64,000 nt of DNA. Origin: Eledone cirrhosa. Taxonomy: Eukaryota; Mollusca; Cephalopoda; Octopoda; Eledonidae. Below the pieces are notes generated by a model that worked only from the letters and a program-made list of their open reading frames with translations, searched no databases and was not told where the DNA came from. How positions within the stretch are numbered: position 1 is the first letter of the stretch; each line of letters starts with the position of its first letter. The position numbers were made by a program, and so were the translations under genes. This document shows positions 41,735-52,409 of the stretch, one piece after another. Location: NCBI GenBank assembly GCA_964016885.1, contig OZ024743.1, positions 120,232,787 through 120,296,786 on the forward strand, written 5' to 3'.

Positions 41735-43889
41735 ATATGACGAAAAAGAAGACGATTTAGAGTTGTACGACATAGACGATAGCTGGAATTTCTTACTTGA
41801 CAACTTATTGCAGGATACTGAAGAAACTTGTGGCTGGAGCAGAGCTCCAACCAGACAGAGAGTGACCTGGTGGTGGAACAGCATGGTAGATAGGGCCATT
41901 AGAGACAAAAGACTAGCATGGAATGCTTGGAAAAATGGTGAGAGTAGAGAATGATATACAGCTGCTAAGAGAGAAGCTAGAGGTCAGGTGTACTTAGTAC
42001 GCAGGGAGGCTGAGTGTAGGAGGTTTGCCATGTTCTGTGACGGGAAGATCAGAGGCGTGCGGTGTTCCACATTGCAAGGCAGTGTGTCAATGCAAATCAG
42101 GATGTTGTTGGAGATAAATGTGTCCAGGATGATGCCGGTGTACTTAGTGTCACGAATGATCAGAAAAAGGAGGCCTGGAAATGTCATTATGAGAGACTGA
42201 TGAATGTGGAGAAAGAATGGGAGAGAGAGAAATTACCTCCAGTAGATCCAACAGAGGGACCAGCTATTGAGATTGACGAATACAGGGTCCAAGAGGCGAT
42301 TAATGAAATGAAAAATGGTAAGGCCGCTGGACCGTCGGGGATAGTTGCTGAGATGCTGAAGGCATCAGGGGACGTAGGCACTAAACTGGTTGCACGCATC
42401 ATCAATCAGGCTATATATGGAGTATTCTCATAAATTGCTACAAAGGTAAAGGGGATGGTCTGGAGAGGAGCAATTATAGGGGCATAAAACTGATGGATTA
42501 GGTTATGAAAGTGGCAGAAAGGATATTAGCACAACTAATAAGAGAAAGGTTTAAATTAGATGAGATCCAGTTTGGTTTTGTGCCCGGAAAAAGTACAACA
42601 GATGCCCTCTTCTTGGTGAGACAATTACAAAAGAGGTTCTTAGAGAAGAATAAGCCACTATACTTAGCTTTTGTTGACCTAGAGATGGCCTTTGATAGGG
42701 TACTCCAATCTGTCATCTGCTGGTCCCTAAGGAAACTAGGTGTTGAAGAATGGCTTGTGAGGACAGTGCAAACTTTGTACAGAGGTGCTGTCAGTAAAGT
42801 GAGGGTAGGAATGGGGTTTAGTGAGGAATTCCAGATACAAGTAGGAGTATATCAGGGTTCGGTCGTCAGCCCGCTCTTGTTCATTATAGTCCTCCAAGCC
42901 ATAACAGAGGAATTTGAGATTGGCTGTCCATGGGAACTTCTCTATGCTGATGATCTGGTTCTTATAGCAGAATCAGTAGAGGAGCTAGAGAATAAATTCT
43001 GGCTATGGAAACAGCAGTTGGAAGCAAGAGGACTGAGAGTGAATCTAGCTAAGACAAAAGTGTTGATGAGTAGAAAAGAGGACAAAACCCTGATTCCGTC
43101 AGGGAAATGGCCATGTTCGATATGCAGAAAAGGAACTGGCATAAATTCTATAAAATGTACACAATGCAGATCTTGGGTACACAAGAGATGTAGTGGGATA
43201 GCAGGAAAACTAACAGGTAGGGAGAAATACGTATGCAGTAGATGTACAGGGAAATTTGACAGTAGAAGTTGCAGTGATAAACACATTTTTCAAATGCAGG
43301 TGGGTGCTATAGAAGTGGTTGATAGCTTCCGGTACCTAGGTGATCAGATTAGCATGAGAGGGGGTGTTCCAAGGCCATAGTATCTAGAATAAGGACGTGT
43401 TGGAAGAAGTTTAGGGAGCTGTTTCCTCTGCTGATGAAGAAGGGTTTCTCCCTGCGTACGAAAGGCCGGTTATATGATGCCTGTGTGAGGTGTGTGATGA
43501 TGCATGGTAGTGAGACATGGGTTGCAACTGCAGAGAATATGCGACGGCTGGAGAGAAATGAGGCAAGCATGCTCCGTTGGATGTGCAATGTCAATGTGCG
43601 TGAACAGCCGAGCATGGATGTGTTGAGAGGGATAAATTGTTGTGTGCGGGAGAGGCGACTGCGATGGTATGGACATGTGATGCGCATGGAGGATGACCGA
43701 TGGGTGAAGAAGTACCAAGAAATGCCAGTTGAAGGAAGACGTAGTAGAGGAAGACCATGAAAAACATGGGCGGATCACTGAAGCTCACGGTGGAGATGAC
43801 AAAGGACCGTGAGAAGTGGAGCGATGCTGTGCTGAATAGGACCCGTTCCACCTCTGCAAGCTGGGAAAAGTGGATGTAAAATGATGATG
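41735..43889 (+). mobile_element. RTE-like LINE, copy 3 (5' truncated), antisense to host gene
   Basis: Starts at TATGACGAAAAAGAAGACGA and ends with AAAATGATGATGAAGAAG. It is very close to copy 2 at nucleotide level. The insertion lies in the SREK1IP1-like intron, its 5' edge 32 nt from the acceptor of the exon at 41634-41702. Confidence 0.88.
41763..43860 (+). pseudogene. RT/PHD-finger ORF of LINE copy 3
   Basis: Same order as copy 2: linker TRQRVTWWWNSMVDRAI, RT (GKAAGPSGIVAEMLKASG, FGFVPGKSTTDALFLVRQLQ, LAFVDLEMAFDRV, LLYADDLVLIAES), C4HC3 finger (CSIC, CTQC, WVHKRC, CSRC) and C-terminus (RLRWYGHVMRMEDDRW). Breaks: a stop after GESRE (41953), a base loss near 42030, a 25-bp deletion at about 42420 that removes the region before CYKGKGD, a stop before VMKVAE, and a frameshift near 43370. 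Confidence 0.88.
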
Positions 43890-44079
43890 AAGAAGTCAAT
43901 AAGGTACTGTGGTTTTAGTAGAAACTACTTGAACTTGTACATATGCCAGCATTCACCCAAAATAGGTAGAATTATCTTCAGCTAGTGTATCTACAGTATC
44001 GTAAAATGATGTTTACCAACACATTTGCTACAAAGATTGTCAGGCAGCAGTAATTCTAATGTTGGACATCATTTATGTG

Positions 44080-44620
44080 AGGATCAGCTATCAATCTAAG
44101 ATCTGACTCAATCATATTAATCTACACTTTCAGCCGTCTACATCGCCATTTACATCATCCAATTCAGTCAATGGCATAATTGAAGAGTTGGGGAATACAA
44201 CCCTGTTAGCCATCTGAGTGCATTTCAAAGGAGTCAGATTCCTTGCTCTAATTAGATTCAACAACTTCATAGGTTATCCTCTGCGATCATGATATCCTAA
44301 AGTGCACAGCAATCGAGAGAATCAAAGGCTGCTGCAAAGTCAATGAAACAGGTGATGGTTTGTTGTTGGTAGCTCCAGCGTTGTTCCTTCTGAAAATGAA
44401 ATTTGATTCGTATAGCCTTGACTCTGAAGGAAACCACACTGATTTGGTGAAACGCGTTATGTTCATGTTGAACACATAGTAGTAGAATGAGGGTGAATAT
44501 CATGACAGCAATATCTATTAAACTAAGGCCCAGTAGTTGCTACAACAGTGCCCATTATCCTTCTTGGAGAACTACATCACTTCCTTATTGAGGGAGAGAT
44601 TTTGTGTCCCAGGCATATAT
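44080..44620 (-). pseudogene. LINE RT core fragment
   Basis: The minus strand gives RFTKSVWFPSESRLYESNFI, QQQTITCFIDFAAAFDSLDC and then LLNLIRARNLTPLKCTQMA. CFIDFAAAFDSLD is RT motif A with its catalytic aspartate. This family is distinct from the RTE-like and Tx1-like elements. Short frames and stops mark it as dead. Confidence 0.7.
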
Positions 44621-44628
44621 ATATGTAT

Positions 44629-44860
44629 TTATATATATATATGGGACAACAAGTTATCGTTATAGGTAATCCTAGGTGTTCTGAGGATTTGATCAGAGGT
44701 AAATAATGTATTGGAGATCGAGTGACGCAACTTCAAGCGATTAGCGGCCTCTAGACTTACCTCATCAATGAAACAATTGTTAATACCTGAAATAAAGCCC
44801 CTTGTTGTACAGCCGACCATGTTACTCTTCAATCTTTCACTATATATATATATATATGTA
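44629..44860 (-). other. Unassigned short frame between two LINE fragments
   Basis: A 67-codon frame (NMVGCTTRGFISGINNCFID) has no recognised family. It contains an AG...GTAAGT pair around a possible 26-nt exon, but nothing ties it to a gene. Confidence 0.2.
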
Positions 44861-44868
44861 TCAAAACC

Positions 44869-45530
44869 TCAACATATTTTCCTTATGATGGATTTCTTAG
44901 CTTGCCACACACGACCACTGTGCTGTTTTCTGACTTTGTGGGCATGCCCACATGTGTTAGACACATGGAAATCAAAAAGGTACTCAGAGTTGTTGTTGGC
45001 AAGATGGTTAGTAATTTTGTGGGTGTTTAACAAGTCAGTTGCCAGACGTTGGAGCTTCAATGTATCCATGCCCAGGGAAGAAAGGCGTTCACAGTATGGT
45101 AGATGCCTGATGGAGAGTATTCGCTTGGTTGCACGTTTCTGAACAGTTTCCAGGCGGTCAATGTTCTGAGCAAGATAGGGGTTCCAGACTGGTGATGCAA
45201 ATTCTAAGTGTGACCGCACCATAGCTATATACAGCTTTAAATAGATAGCTGGATGGAGAGCGGCTGTCTGAGATGGTTGGATGATTTATTTCGCTTCTTC
45301 CTATTGATATCTGATTTATGCAGTTTGTACTCACGTTCAACATTGCGACATTCTTTCCTGGCAAGACGGACTGTTGCAGTCTCCCAAATTGCACTTTGGG
45401 ATGTTTTTTCTGCTTACGTGGCTCCGATGCTGCACATGCTGTCCATATTGAGCTCAGGATGTTCTGGAGTACAGTGTTGACATCTCCAGAGTCGTAGAAC
45501 TCAAGCCAGTTTGGACGTTGCAACTAAACG
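44869..45530 (-). pseudogene. CR1-like LINE C-terminal fragment
   Basis: The minus strand reads MVRSHLEFASPVWNPYLAQN, then IDRLETVQKRATKRI and LSSLGMDTLKLQRLATDLL, the classic thumb of CR1/Jockey-type RTs (LVRP.LEYA.PVWNPY...I..LE.VQ.RATK). The upstream part (45242-45530) continues with RLARKEC-like decay. Frame changes near 45230. Confidence 0.78.
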
Positions 45531-45907
45531 TACATCTTTTTTCCGTTGTTCATTGCTGCATGATTTCGAACTAAATCATGTTATAAATAAAAACATTTAA
45601 AATTGTTCATTTGTTAATTCTTATCCATTTGATTTAGGGAAAATCATTTTCACAATGGTAATATCCATTTACACCACAACAAACAAATGTAATTACTTGT
45701 TTCCTTGAACATGGCAAAACTTCTCTCGTTCCATTGTGTCACACTTCCGCACTTCACCACTACAAATGAACAAATCCATCTAGCAACAACACCATCGCCA
45801 AACCAACATTTAACATTAATGCGGCTATATATATATATAACAAAGAAAGTGTAGTAAGAAACCTGGTGGACCATAACGCACTAGAGTACTTGATACTTAG
45901 GGTAATA

Positions 45908-45969
45908 GGAAAAGAGTCAGGACCCCGACGAATCTAGCTGTCGAAACCGCCGGGGTCCTGACTATTTTC

Positions 45970-45970
<1 letters not shown>
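45908..45970. other. Imperfect palindrome, GC-rich stem
   Basis: AGTCAGGACCCCG (45915-45927) is perfectly complementary to CGGGGTCCTGACT (45951-45963) across a 23-base loop; the stem extends imperfectly through AAAAG/ATTTT. It is followed by a (TA)n tract (45970-46010). Confidence 0.8.
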
Positions 45971-46010
<40 letters not shown>

Positions 46011-46012
<2 letters not shown>

Positions 46013-46110
46013 CATGGCTGTGTAGTTAAATCGCTTTACAACCACATGGTTTCGGCTTTTAGACAAATGTTTTCTACTATAACTTTGGATTAATCAATGC
46101 CTTGTCAGTG
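46011..46110 (+). repeat. tRNA-Lys-like SINE fragment
   Basis: AGCATGGCTGTGTAGTTAAA then ACAACCACATGGTTTCGGCT keeps A-box and B-box-like parts; the part after the B box is deleted. GTTTTCTACTATAACTTTGG and AATCAATGCCTTGTCAGTGA follow the body of this family. See 9345-9452. Confidence 0.6.
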
Positions 46111-47228
46111 AAGTTAGCTATCAATAATAAGTGAATACTATGAGGAAAATATCTCGTCCGATCCACCGGATTCATTCTCAATGCTCCTCTCATACAAACC
46201 ATAATCAGAGATTATTGACAATTTTTCGATTGAAGAAAGCAAAAATATCTCGTCCGGTGCACTGGATTTATTGTTTATATATACAAATTACGGTTAGGGC
46301 TTGTGTGTGTATATATATATAGTGTGTATAAATAAATGTATAAATATATATATATACATATGCGTGAGTAAATATATACGTATATATATATTATGTGGGT
46401 GTGTGTATATATATATATAAATATATATAATATATATATATTTCTCTGTGTCCCTCTATGTATATACGTATCCAACCTACCTTGAATATCTGACTGCATC
46501 TATATATAAGAAGTATAAATGATTACAAAAAAGTTAAGTAAATAAAACGCGCCAGTCTCTTGTACCCGGAAGCGGTGTCAGGCATGCTTATGTTACTATA
46601 GTAGTAATATTCCCCAATGGAATACTGGCATACGAATGTTCTTGTTGGAGAGTACATCGAAACTATGTTACTTTGGGATTAAAAGCCAAACAAAGATTTA
46701 CGTTGTGAAATTCTGGTCGTGACAAAAGAAAAACCTTGAAAGATAAAACGAAAATATTTACGCAACTGAAATATATTTTAACAGACCAACGCAACGAGAT
46801 ATCGAAGTACGGCTTTCAACATTTAGCCTACACGTACTCATACAATGCATTCCAATCCCTTACTTCTGTCGTTCCGATCCCTTACTTCTGTCGTAGAGCT
46901 AACAAAGAGATGAACACTATCTTTAATTAAGAAGAAAGAACGTTAAACCGGCGGTGTTTCAGAATAAGCGCACCATATAATCAGTATTTAGTTACGGCTG
47001 TTAACGTTATGATTTGAAATCTTGTTGAGGTTTCCTCATTTTTCTAGGGTCGATAAAATAAAGAAAAAGTCAAATAGTGAGGTTGAAATAAGTGACTTAC
47101 TCTCTCAGCCCCCAATATTTAGCATTGGAGAAATGTAGAAAATTAAAAAAAATTAAAATTCAGTAAGGAAAATAACTTTTGAATAAATTTTGTAAGAGTT
47201 ATTTCCCATGGATTCTTACTTTATAACG

Positions 47229-48260
47229 ACTAGCAGAAAAACCACCCTTTCGGTGATTTTCTGCTAGCATATGTATTGTGTATATTGATATTATACACAA
47301 ATATATATGCATGTAAATATACATCAAATAAAATCGTAATTGAATACAGAAATTGAACAAAGCCTATGTTACACTGTCTTCTGTAATCAGTAATCCATGA
47401 TATATTAAAAAAAACACGACATTATATATAAACTGTATTAGGAGAAAATTAGCGACGGAAATATATGCGATTATAAGTGTTATAATATAACGGCCGCTAA
47501 CCGGAAGTGTTGACATTTGATAATTTTAAAGAATTGAATTTTAAAGATCTTTAAATAAGCTATAAAATATATTTAATCAACAGCCACGAAATTTAGCACA
47601 TAAATTATGCAATATTCATTCATTGCAGTGTCGGTAGAGGGTCGGACGCCATGCTTTCCAGCATAGTTACGTCCCTTTACGATCTGAGTTCAAATCCCGC
47701 CGAGGTTGACTTTGCTTTTCATCCTTACGGGGTCGATAAAATAAAGTACCAGTAATGCACTGGGTATTTGCTGGCCTTGTGCCTAAAGTAGAAACAATTA
47801 TTTATGTATCGGTAGAGGGTCGGATGTCATGCTTTGACGCATAGAGTTACGGCCCTTTCTATTCTGAGTTCAAATCCCGCCGAGGTTAACTTTGCCTTTC
47901 ATCCTTACGGGGTCGATAAAATATAGTACCAGTGATGTACTGAGTATTTGCTGGCCTTGTGCCAATAGTAGAAACAATTATTTATTCAAAGTAAAGGTAG
48001 AGGGTCGGACGCCATGCTTTGAAGCATAGTTACCTCCCTTTATGATCTGAGCTCAAATCCCACCGAGGTTAACTTTGCCTTTCATCCTTACGGGGTCGAT
48101 AAAACAAAGTACCAGTGATATACTGGGATAATTGCTGGCCTTGCGCCAAAAGTAGAAACAATTATTTATTCAAAGTAATCCAACTTATTTTACAAACGGA
48201 GTAAAAAAATATATTCTGGACGCAATCCTGCAGACCTTCCTTTATTATAGTTAAGATTGC
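47229..48260 (-). repeat. Unclassified repeat, inverted sister of 60400-60945
   Basis: Ends with CTAGCAGAAAA at 47230, which pairs with TTTTCTGCTAG at 47258-47268 as a hairpin, and with TCCTTTATTATAGTTAAGAT at 48238. Blocks such as CGGAAGTGTTGACATTTGA and AGTAATCCAACTTATTTTAC recur inverted near 60685 and 60485. Three SINEs sit inside this copy. Confidence 0.65.
47624..48165 (+). repeat. Three head-to-tail SINEs
   Basis: Copies at 47624-47802, 47806-47981 and 47995-48165, all plus strand. The third has the duplication TTTATTCAAAGTAA at 47981-47994 and 48165-48178. The second and third lack the first bases of the head. The sister repeat at 60.5 kb lacks all three. Confidence 0.88.
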
Positions 48261-48340
48261 TATTTTGTGAATATGTTGATTCCATCCTCCCCATTTATAT
48301 ATCAATATGTCTGCTTGTTTGTTTGTTTATCTATCTATCT

Positions 48341-48646
48341 GAAACCGTCAAAGGTGGGTGAATGTGGCAAAAATGGCCCGAGTGATTGGGCCTTCTCTGT
48401 TTATAAGCCTGTAGGTTAAAGAAGAGGGCAAAAGGAAGAAGGGAGCACTTGCACAACACGCTCTGAAGTTGAGGGTTGTTCTATTGACGGGGTATTAAAC
48501 AACCAATTTGTGGGGCTTCCCCCCCTATTGGAGATTTCGATTGTTATAAGTGTTTGTTTTATATTTTTTACACGACTGTATGTAAAATCCCCGGCATGTC
48601 TTTGTATTGTCCTCTTTTCTTGTGCGCCCTTGTGGTAAATAAAGAA
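48341..48646 (+). mobile_element. 3' end of Tx1-like LINE, 5' truncated
   Basis: The reading NVAKMARVIGPSLFISL, stop matches the ORF2 end of the 24-30 kb element (MKVARMARVNGPSLYLSL, stop), followed by AAGCCTGTAGGTTAAAGAAG versus CAGCCTGTAGGTGGAACAGG and a GTGCGCCCTTGTGGTAAATA end. It is flanked by TATCTATCTATCT on the left and ATCTATCTATCTATCT on the right. Confidence 0.85.
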
Positions 48647-48683
48647 ATCTATCTATCTATCTATCTATATGTCTGTCTATCTA

Positions 48684-48718
<35 letters not shown>

Positions 48719-48835
48719 GCCCGCTTGTCTGCTTATCTATTTGTGTATCTGCTTGTCTGTCTAACTATGTGTGTATGTATGTGCGTGTGTCTGTCTGTTC
48801 TGTGTGCGTGAGTATGTATGTATGTTCTGGTTGTA
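48647..48835. repeat. TCTA/TCTG/GTAT microsatellite between two LINE 3' ends
   Basis: Blocks of ATCT, then GTCT (about nine units), then GTAT-type repeats. The left neighbour is the 3' end of a plus-strand Tx1-like LINE, the right neighbour the 3' end of a minus-strand LINE. Confidence 0.9.
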
Positions 48836-50905
48836 TAATTTTATAAATGTTTACCAATAGAGAGAGAAATAAATATTCTCCTTTCATTGGAATTTAGATA
48901 ACATCAACTAGGTAGATATGTATGCATGTGTATGCAGGTATGGATCTTATTGTATGTGTATGTTTTGAGTTATATGCATGCATGTACTTATGTTTTTTAT
49001 CTGTACATGTATGCATACAGTAATTACATGCAGAATTTTTGGAATGTTTTATATATTTTTACTGTTCCATTAATGGAATGTACTTGTAATTTTCTAAGTA
49101 GTCATGTTCCTTCAGGTTCTGTAAAGCCCAGCTTTTCAAGATTTGTACTGAGGCAGTTACTAACAAATCTCAGTGCCCCAATAATCACAGGTATAAATCT
49201 GAAGGCATAGTCAGGGTGGTGTGTCTGCAGATTCCTCATTAGTTCTGCATAAATATTCTCCTTTTTGCTAATCTTTGTTATTATATTGGCATCTGCTGGG
49301 CAGCTAACTTCCACTACTGAGCAAGTCTTCTTTTCCTTGACCCATTATACCTGAACTGTTATGCTTGCATTTTATTGAGGTTTTGACTGGAAAATTCCAC
49401 CAAGTACTTTTTCATATTATGTATATGACTTCTACATTGTTGTAACTTTTAATATGTTTATTGTCAGGGTTATCTTTTCTACAGATTGTATTGTATAGTT
49501 TTTTGGCCACTATATCATGGCTCATAGGTAGATAGTACCGTGATGACATCTTTGGACAGCTGCTTATGGCAAGGGTGACATTTTTTATGTTAATTCTGCA
49601 GAATCTGCACTTGTTGTCACATCTAGGTGTTTTGCCTGCATCCCTATCTCTTTTGTGAATCAGGTATTTTGTATTGATTTCTTGTTCTTGGATTGCAAAA
49701 GCATATCCTCAAAGTTAGAACCAATATAGCGGTTGTTGGTCCAAGATAGATATATTACTCTCACTCTGGAGCTTCCTGACAACATATACATGCATGATTT
49801 TTTGATTCACTACAGTATTGCTAGGCAATTTCCCTGGGTGTGAGTTTTTGATTATCATGCAGGGAGTATCTTTCAGGGAGTTCCTTCCAAACTCTCAAGA
49901 TTTTATCTGTTTCATGTAAATAGACTTGCTCAATAGATGGGCTTGGATGTTCGTAGATATTGTTGGAGGGATATGATGCAACACTCAAATGCTGTCTGGA
50001 CTGATGTTATGCTTCTGCCTCTCTGCTTACATTTCAAGTAGAGGCGGTCTATGTCACTGGTGGAAGTTTTCGCTGTTGTTTAGGATTTTTTGGGTTCTAA
50101 CATCAATATCTCAGATTTCGTCTATCGTCCAATGTTGGTGTGAGGACAGGAACAGCAAACACATTGTGAGCCAGTGTTTTATTGTGCGCAGAGATTTATA
50201 ATAATGATAATAATAATGAAATTATTGTGTAAAGTGCTTAGGTGCACTACAACAATAGATGACAATATTTTTCTTAATCGCGTGTAATATTCTCTGTTAC
50301 GCGTTTCTTGTTACAGATACCATCATAGGATATATTCTCATCTATTCCTAGTTATCTGTAGCAGGCCTTGTCAGATATTGGTGAAACAGTTAGGCCATTG
50401 ATAAAAATGTTGCTTGACTGGCTTGTAGTTTTTCCCCACTTTACAATCATCTATGAGCATTTATCTTGGACAAACTCTATTCCTATATCCTTTGTGATCA
50501 TCGTAAACAGGTCATTTTTCTTAATCCCATTTATGTTTTAGGCATAGAGTTTCAGGTCATCCACAAAGAACAAATGGGTTAGGTTTGTATTTCTGTCCTC
50601 CTGTGAGCCATTTATGTATACTTCACATTTCTTGATCAGGAAGGACAAGGGGTTTAATGACAGAATAAATAGTATAAATAGTAGCACAGAGAGACTGTCT
50701 CCTTGATCTCTACTCCTGTGATATTTTATTTTATCAGTGAAAATAGAGACCCCTTTCTCTGTTTTTAACTTCAGGATAGTTGCTTTAGAAAAAGATAGGT
50801 TCTCTATGGCTCTGATAATAGTGTCTGAGACTTTTTGTCTCAGACAAGTTGGGGGTCCTCTATCATCCAAGAGTGGGGAACAGAATCACATGCTTTTCTG
50901 TAGTA
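48836..50905 (-). mobile_element. R2/NeSL-like LINE fragment A (RT core to 3' end)
   Basis: From right to left: the frame KACDSVPHSW at the truncated 5' edge (about 50890), RT DQGDSLSVLLFILFILSLNP and HLFFVDDLKLYA (50538-50870), a Cys motif with ISSCPKMSSRYYLPM-like sequence (49500-49660), VEVSCPADANI and FIPVIIGALRFVSNCL (49102-49330), then 3' UTR. VEVSCPAD preceded by a decayed SD-acid motif is the restriction-like endonuclease signature. Frameshifted and dead. FVDD instead of YADD is seen at the catalytic site. Confidence 0.78.
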
Positions 50906-50911
50906 TGTATC

Positions 50912-51800
50912 TATGTATGTTCTTCTGGTTTTATAATTTCACAAATTGTTGCCAATAGAGAGAGAATGTCGGTTTCTAACATAGATACAAGACTCTCTCA
51001 TTGGAATTTACATAACATCAACTAGGTAGATATGTATGCATGCATGCATGTGTGTGCAGGTATGGATGTTATTGTATGTGTGGATGTGTATGTTTTGAGT
51101 TGTATGTCTGCATGTGCATATGCTTTGTATCTGTACATGTGTATATGCAGTTATTAGATGCAAAATTTTTGGAATGTTTTTACATATTTTTACTGTTCCA
51201 TTAATGGATTGTACTTGTAATTTCCTAACTAGTTGTGTTCTTTCTGTTTCTGCGAAGCGAAGCTTCTCTAGATTTGTATTGAGGCAGTTACTAACATATC
51301 CCAGTGTCCCAATAATCACAGGCGTGAATCTGAAGGTATAGTCAGAGTGGAATATCTGCAGATTTCTCATTAGTTCTGCATAGGTATTCTCCTTTTCACT
51401 AATCCTTGATATATTGGCATCTGCTGGGCAGCTAACTTCCACTACTGTGCATGCCTTTTTTTCCCTGCCCCATATCATTATATCTGATCTGTTATGCCTG
51501 TATTTTATTGGGTTTTTACTGGAACATTCCACCAGTACTCTTTCATATTATTTATATGTATGTCTTCCACATCGCCGTAGCTTTTAATGTGTTTATTACT
51601 GGGGTTATCTTTTCTAGAGATTGCATTGTACAGTGGCCACTACATCATGCCTCATAGGTAGATAGTACCGTGATAACATCTTTGGACAGCTGCTTATGAC
51701 ATGGGTGACATCTTTGATGTTAATTCTGCAGAGTCTGCACTTGTCACATCTAGGTGTTTTGCCTGCATTTCTATCTCTTTTGTGAATCAGGTATGTATGT
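50912..51800 (-). mobile_element. R2/NeSL-like LINE fragment B (C-terminus to 3' end)
   Basis: Begins at the 5' edge with HKRDRNAGKTPRCDKCRLCR and VISSCPKMLSRYYLPMRHD, then (51532-51008) NPIKYRHNRSDIMIW, CTVVEVSCPADANISRISEK and FTPVIIGTLGYVSNCL. RSDI followed by VVEV is a PD-(D/E)XK-like pair. The 3' UTR is collinear with fragment A (CATCAACTAGGTAGATATG). Both edges carry GTAT repeats (50899-50915, 51789-51804). Confidence 0.8.
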
Positions 51801-51959
51801 ATGTAAAACATAATTTGGAATTGGAACGCTAACTGGCTCCTTGCTACTCTACTTATTTACTTTTTGGATTACCAAAGGACTCCCTGAATATTTGGATTTT
51901 TGAAAACTATAACACACACACATTTTTGAAACTATATATATATATATGTGTGTTGTTAT

Positions 51960-52316
51960 ACTTTGGAGGGTCATGGTGGGTCGTAAGTCGTGCACCAAAG
52001 CATTAAAAACATTTTAGTATACATGTACACTGTATTGTTTAATAATAAAAATTAAATTGAAATAACAAAGGTATCATTTTCATCATTCCGTCATCTGTGA
52101 TTTTAAGGTACTGATTGAGTCCAATGGTTGACATTTTGCGCGACAGCTTACGCTTGATTATTCCCCTAACTTCATTTTGTTTAGGGAGATAGAGATGATC
52201 CACAACACAAAAAGACGATTATAATTAAATTAAATGTAAGCGATAATTCAGTTCATTGTTAATACAGTTAATACGTTAAGACAATTAATGCTTTGGTGCG
52301 CTACTTAACCCCCCCC
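51960..52316. mobile_element. Candidate inverted-repeat (MITE-like) element
   Basis: GTGCACCAAAGCATTA at 51991-52006 is matched inverted by TAATGCTTTGGTGCGC at 52286-52301, with similarity extending outward (GGGTCGTAAGT versus GGGGTTAAGTA). No coding content inside; target duplication not clear. Confidence 0.5.
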
Positions 52317-52324
52317 CCCTCTCA

Positions 52325-52341
52325 ATATATATATGTATATA

Positions 52342-52400
<59 letters not shown>
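52325..52400. repeat. (TA)n microsatellite
   Basis: Long TATATA tract with a few GTATATATATGT interruptions, following a C-run at 52309-52319. Confidence 0.9.
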
Positions 52401-52402
<2 letters not shown>

Positions 52403-52409
52403 AATTATA

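Noticed and set aside
41434..41850. Minus-strand frame with long Phe run
   Set aside because: It reads through the hexanucleotide repeat; only the 69-nt exon at 41634-41702 inside it is supported by splice sites and homology.
44760..44830. 26-nt mini-exon between TTTATTTCAG and GTAAGT, minus strand
   Set aside because: No homology and nothing to splice to; such AG/GT pairs occur by chance.
46566..46585. Minus-strand ATG (MPDTASG) as first exon of the SREK1IP1-like gene
   Set aside because: The only nearby GT donor leaves phase 2, whereas the 41634-41702 exon needs an upstream phase 1 end.
48554..48811. Frame rich in SVCLSVCLS
   Set aside because: Translation of TCTA/TCTG microsatellite and LINE 3' UTR; no protein character.
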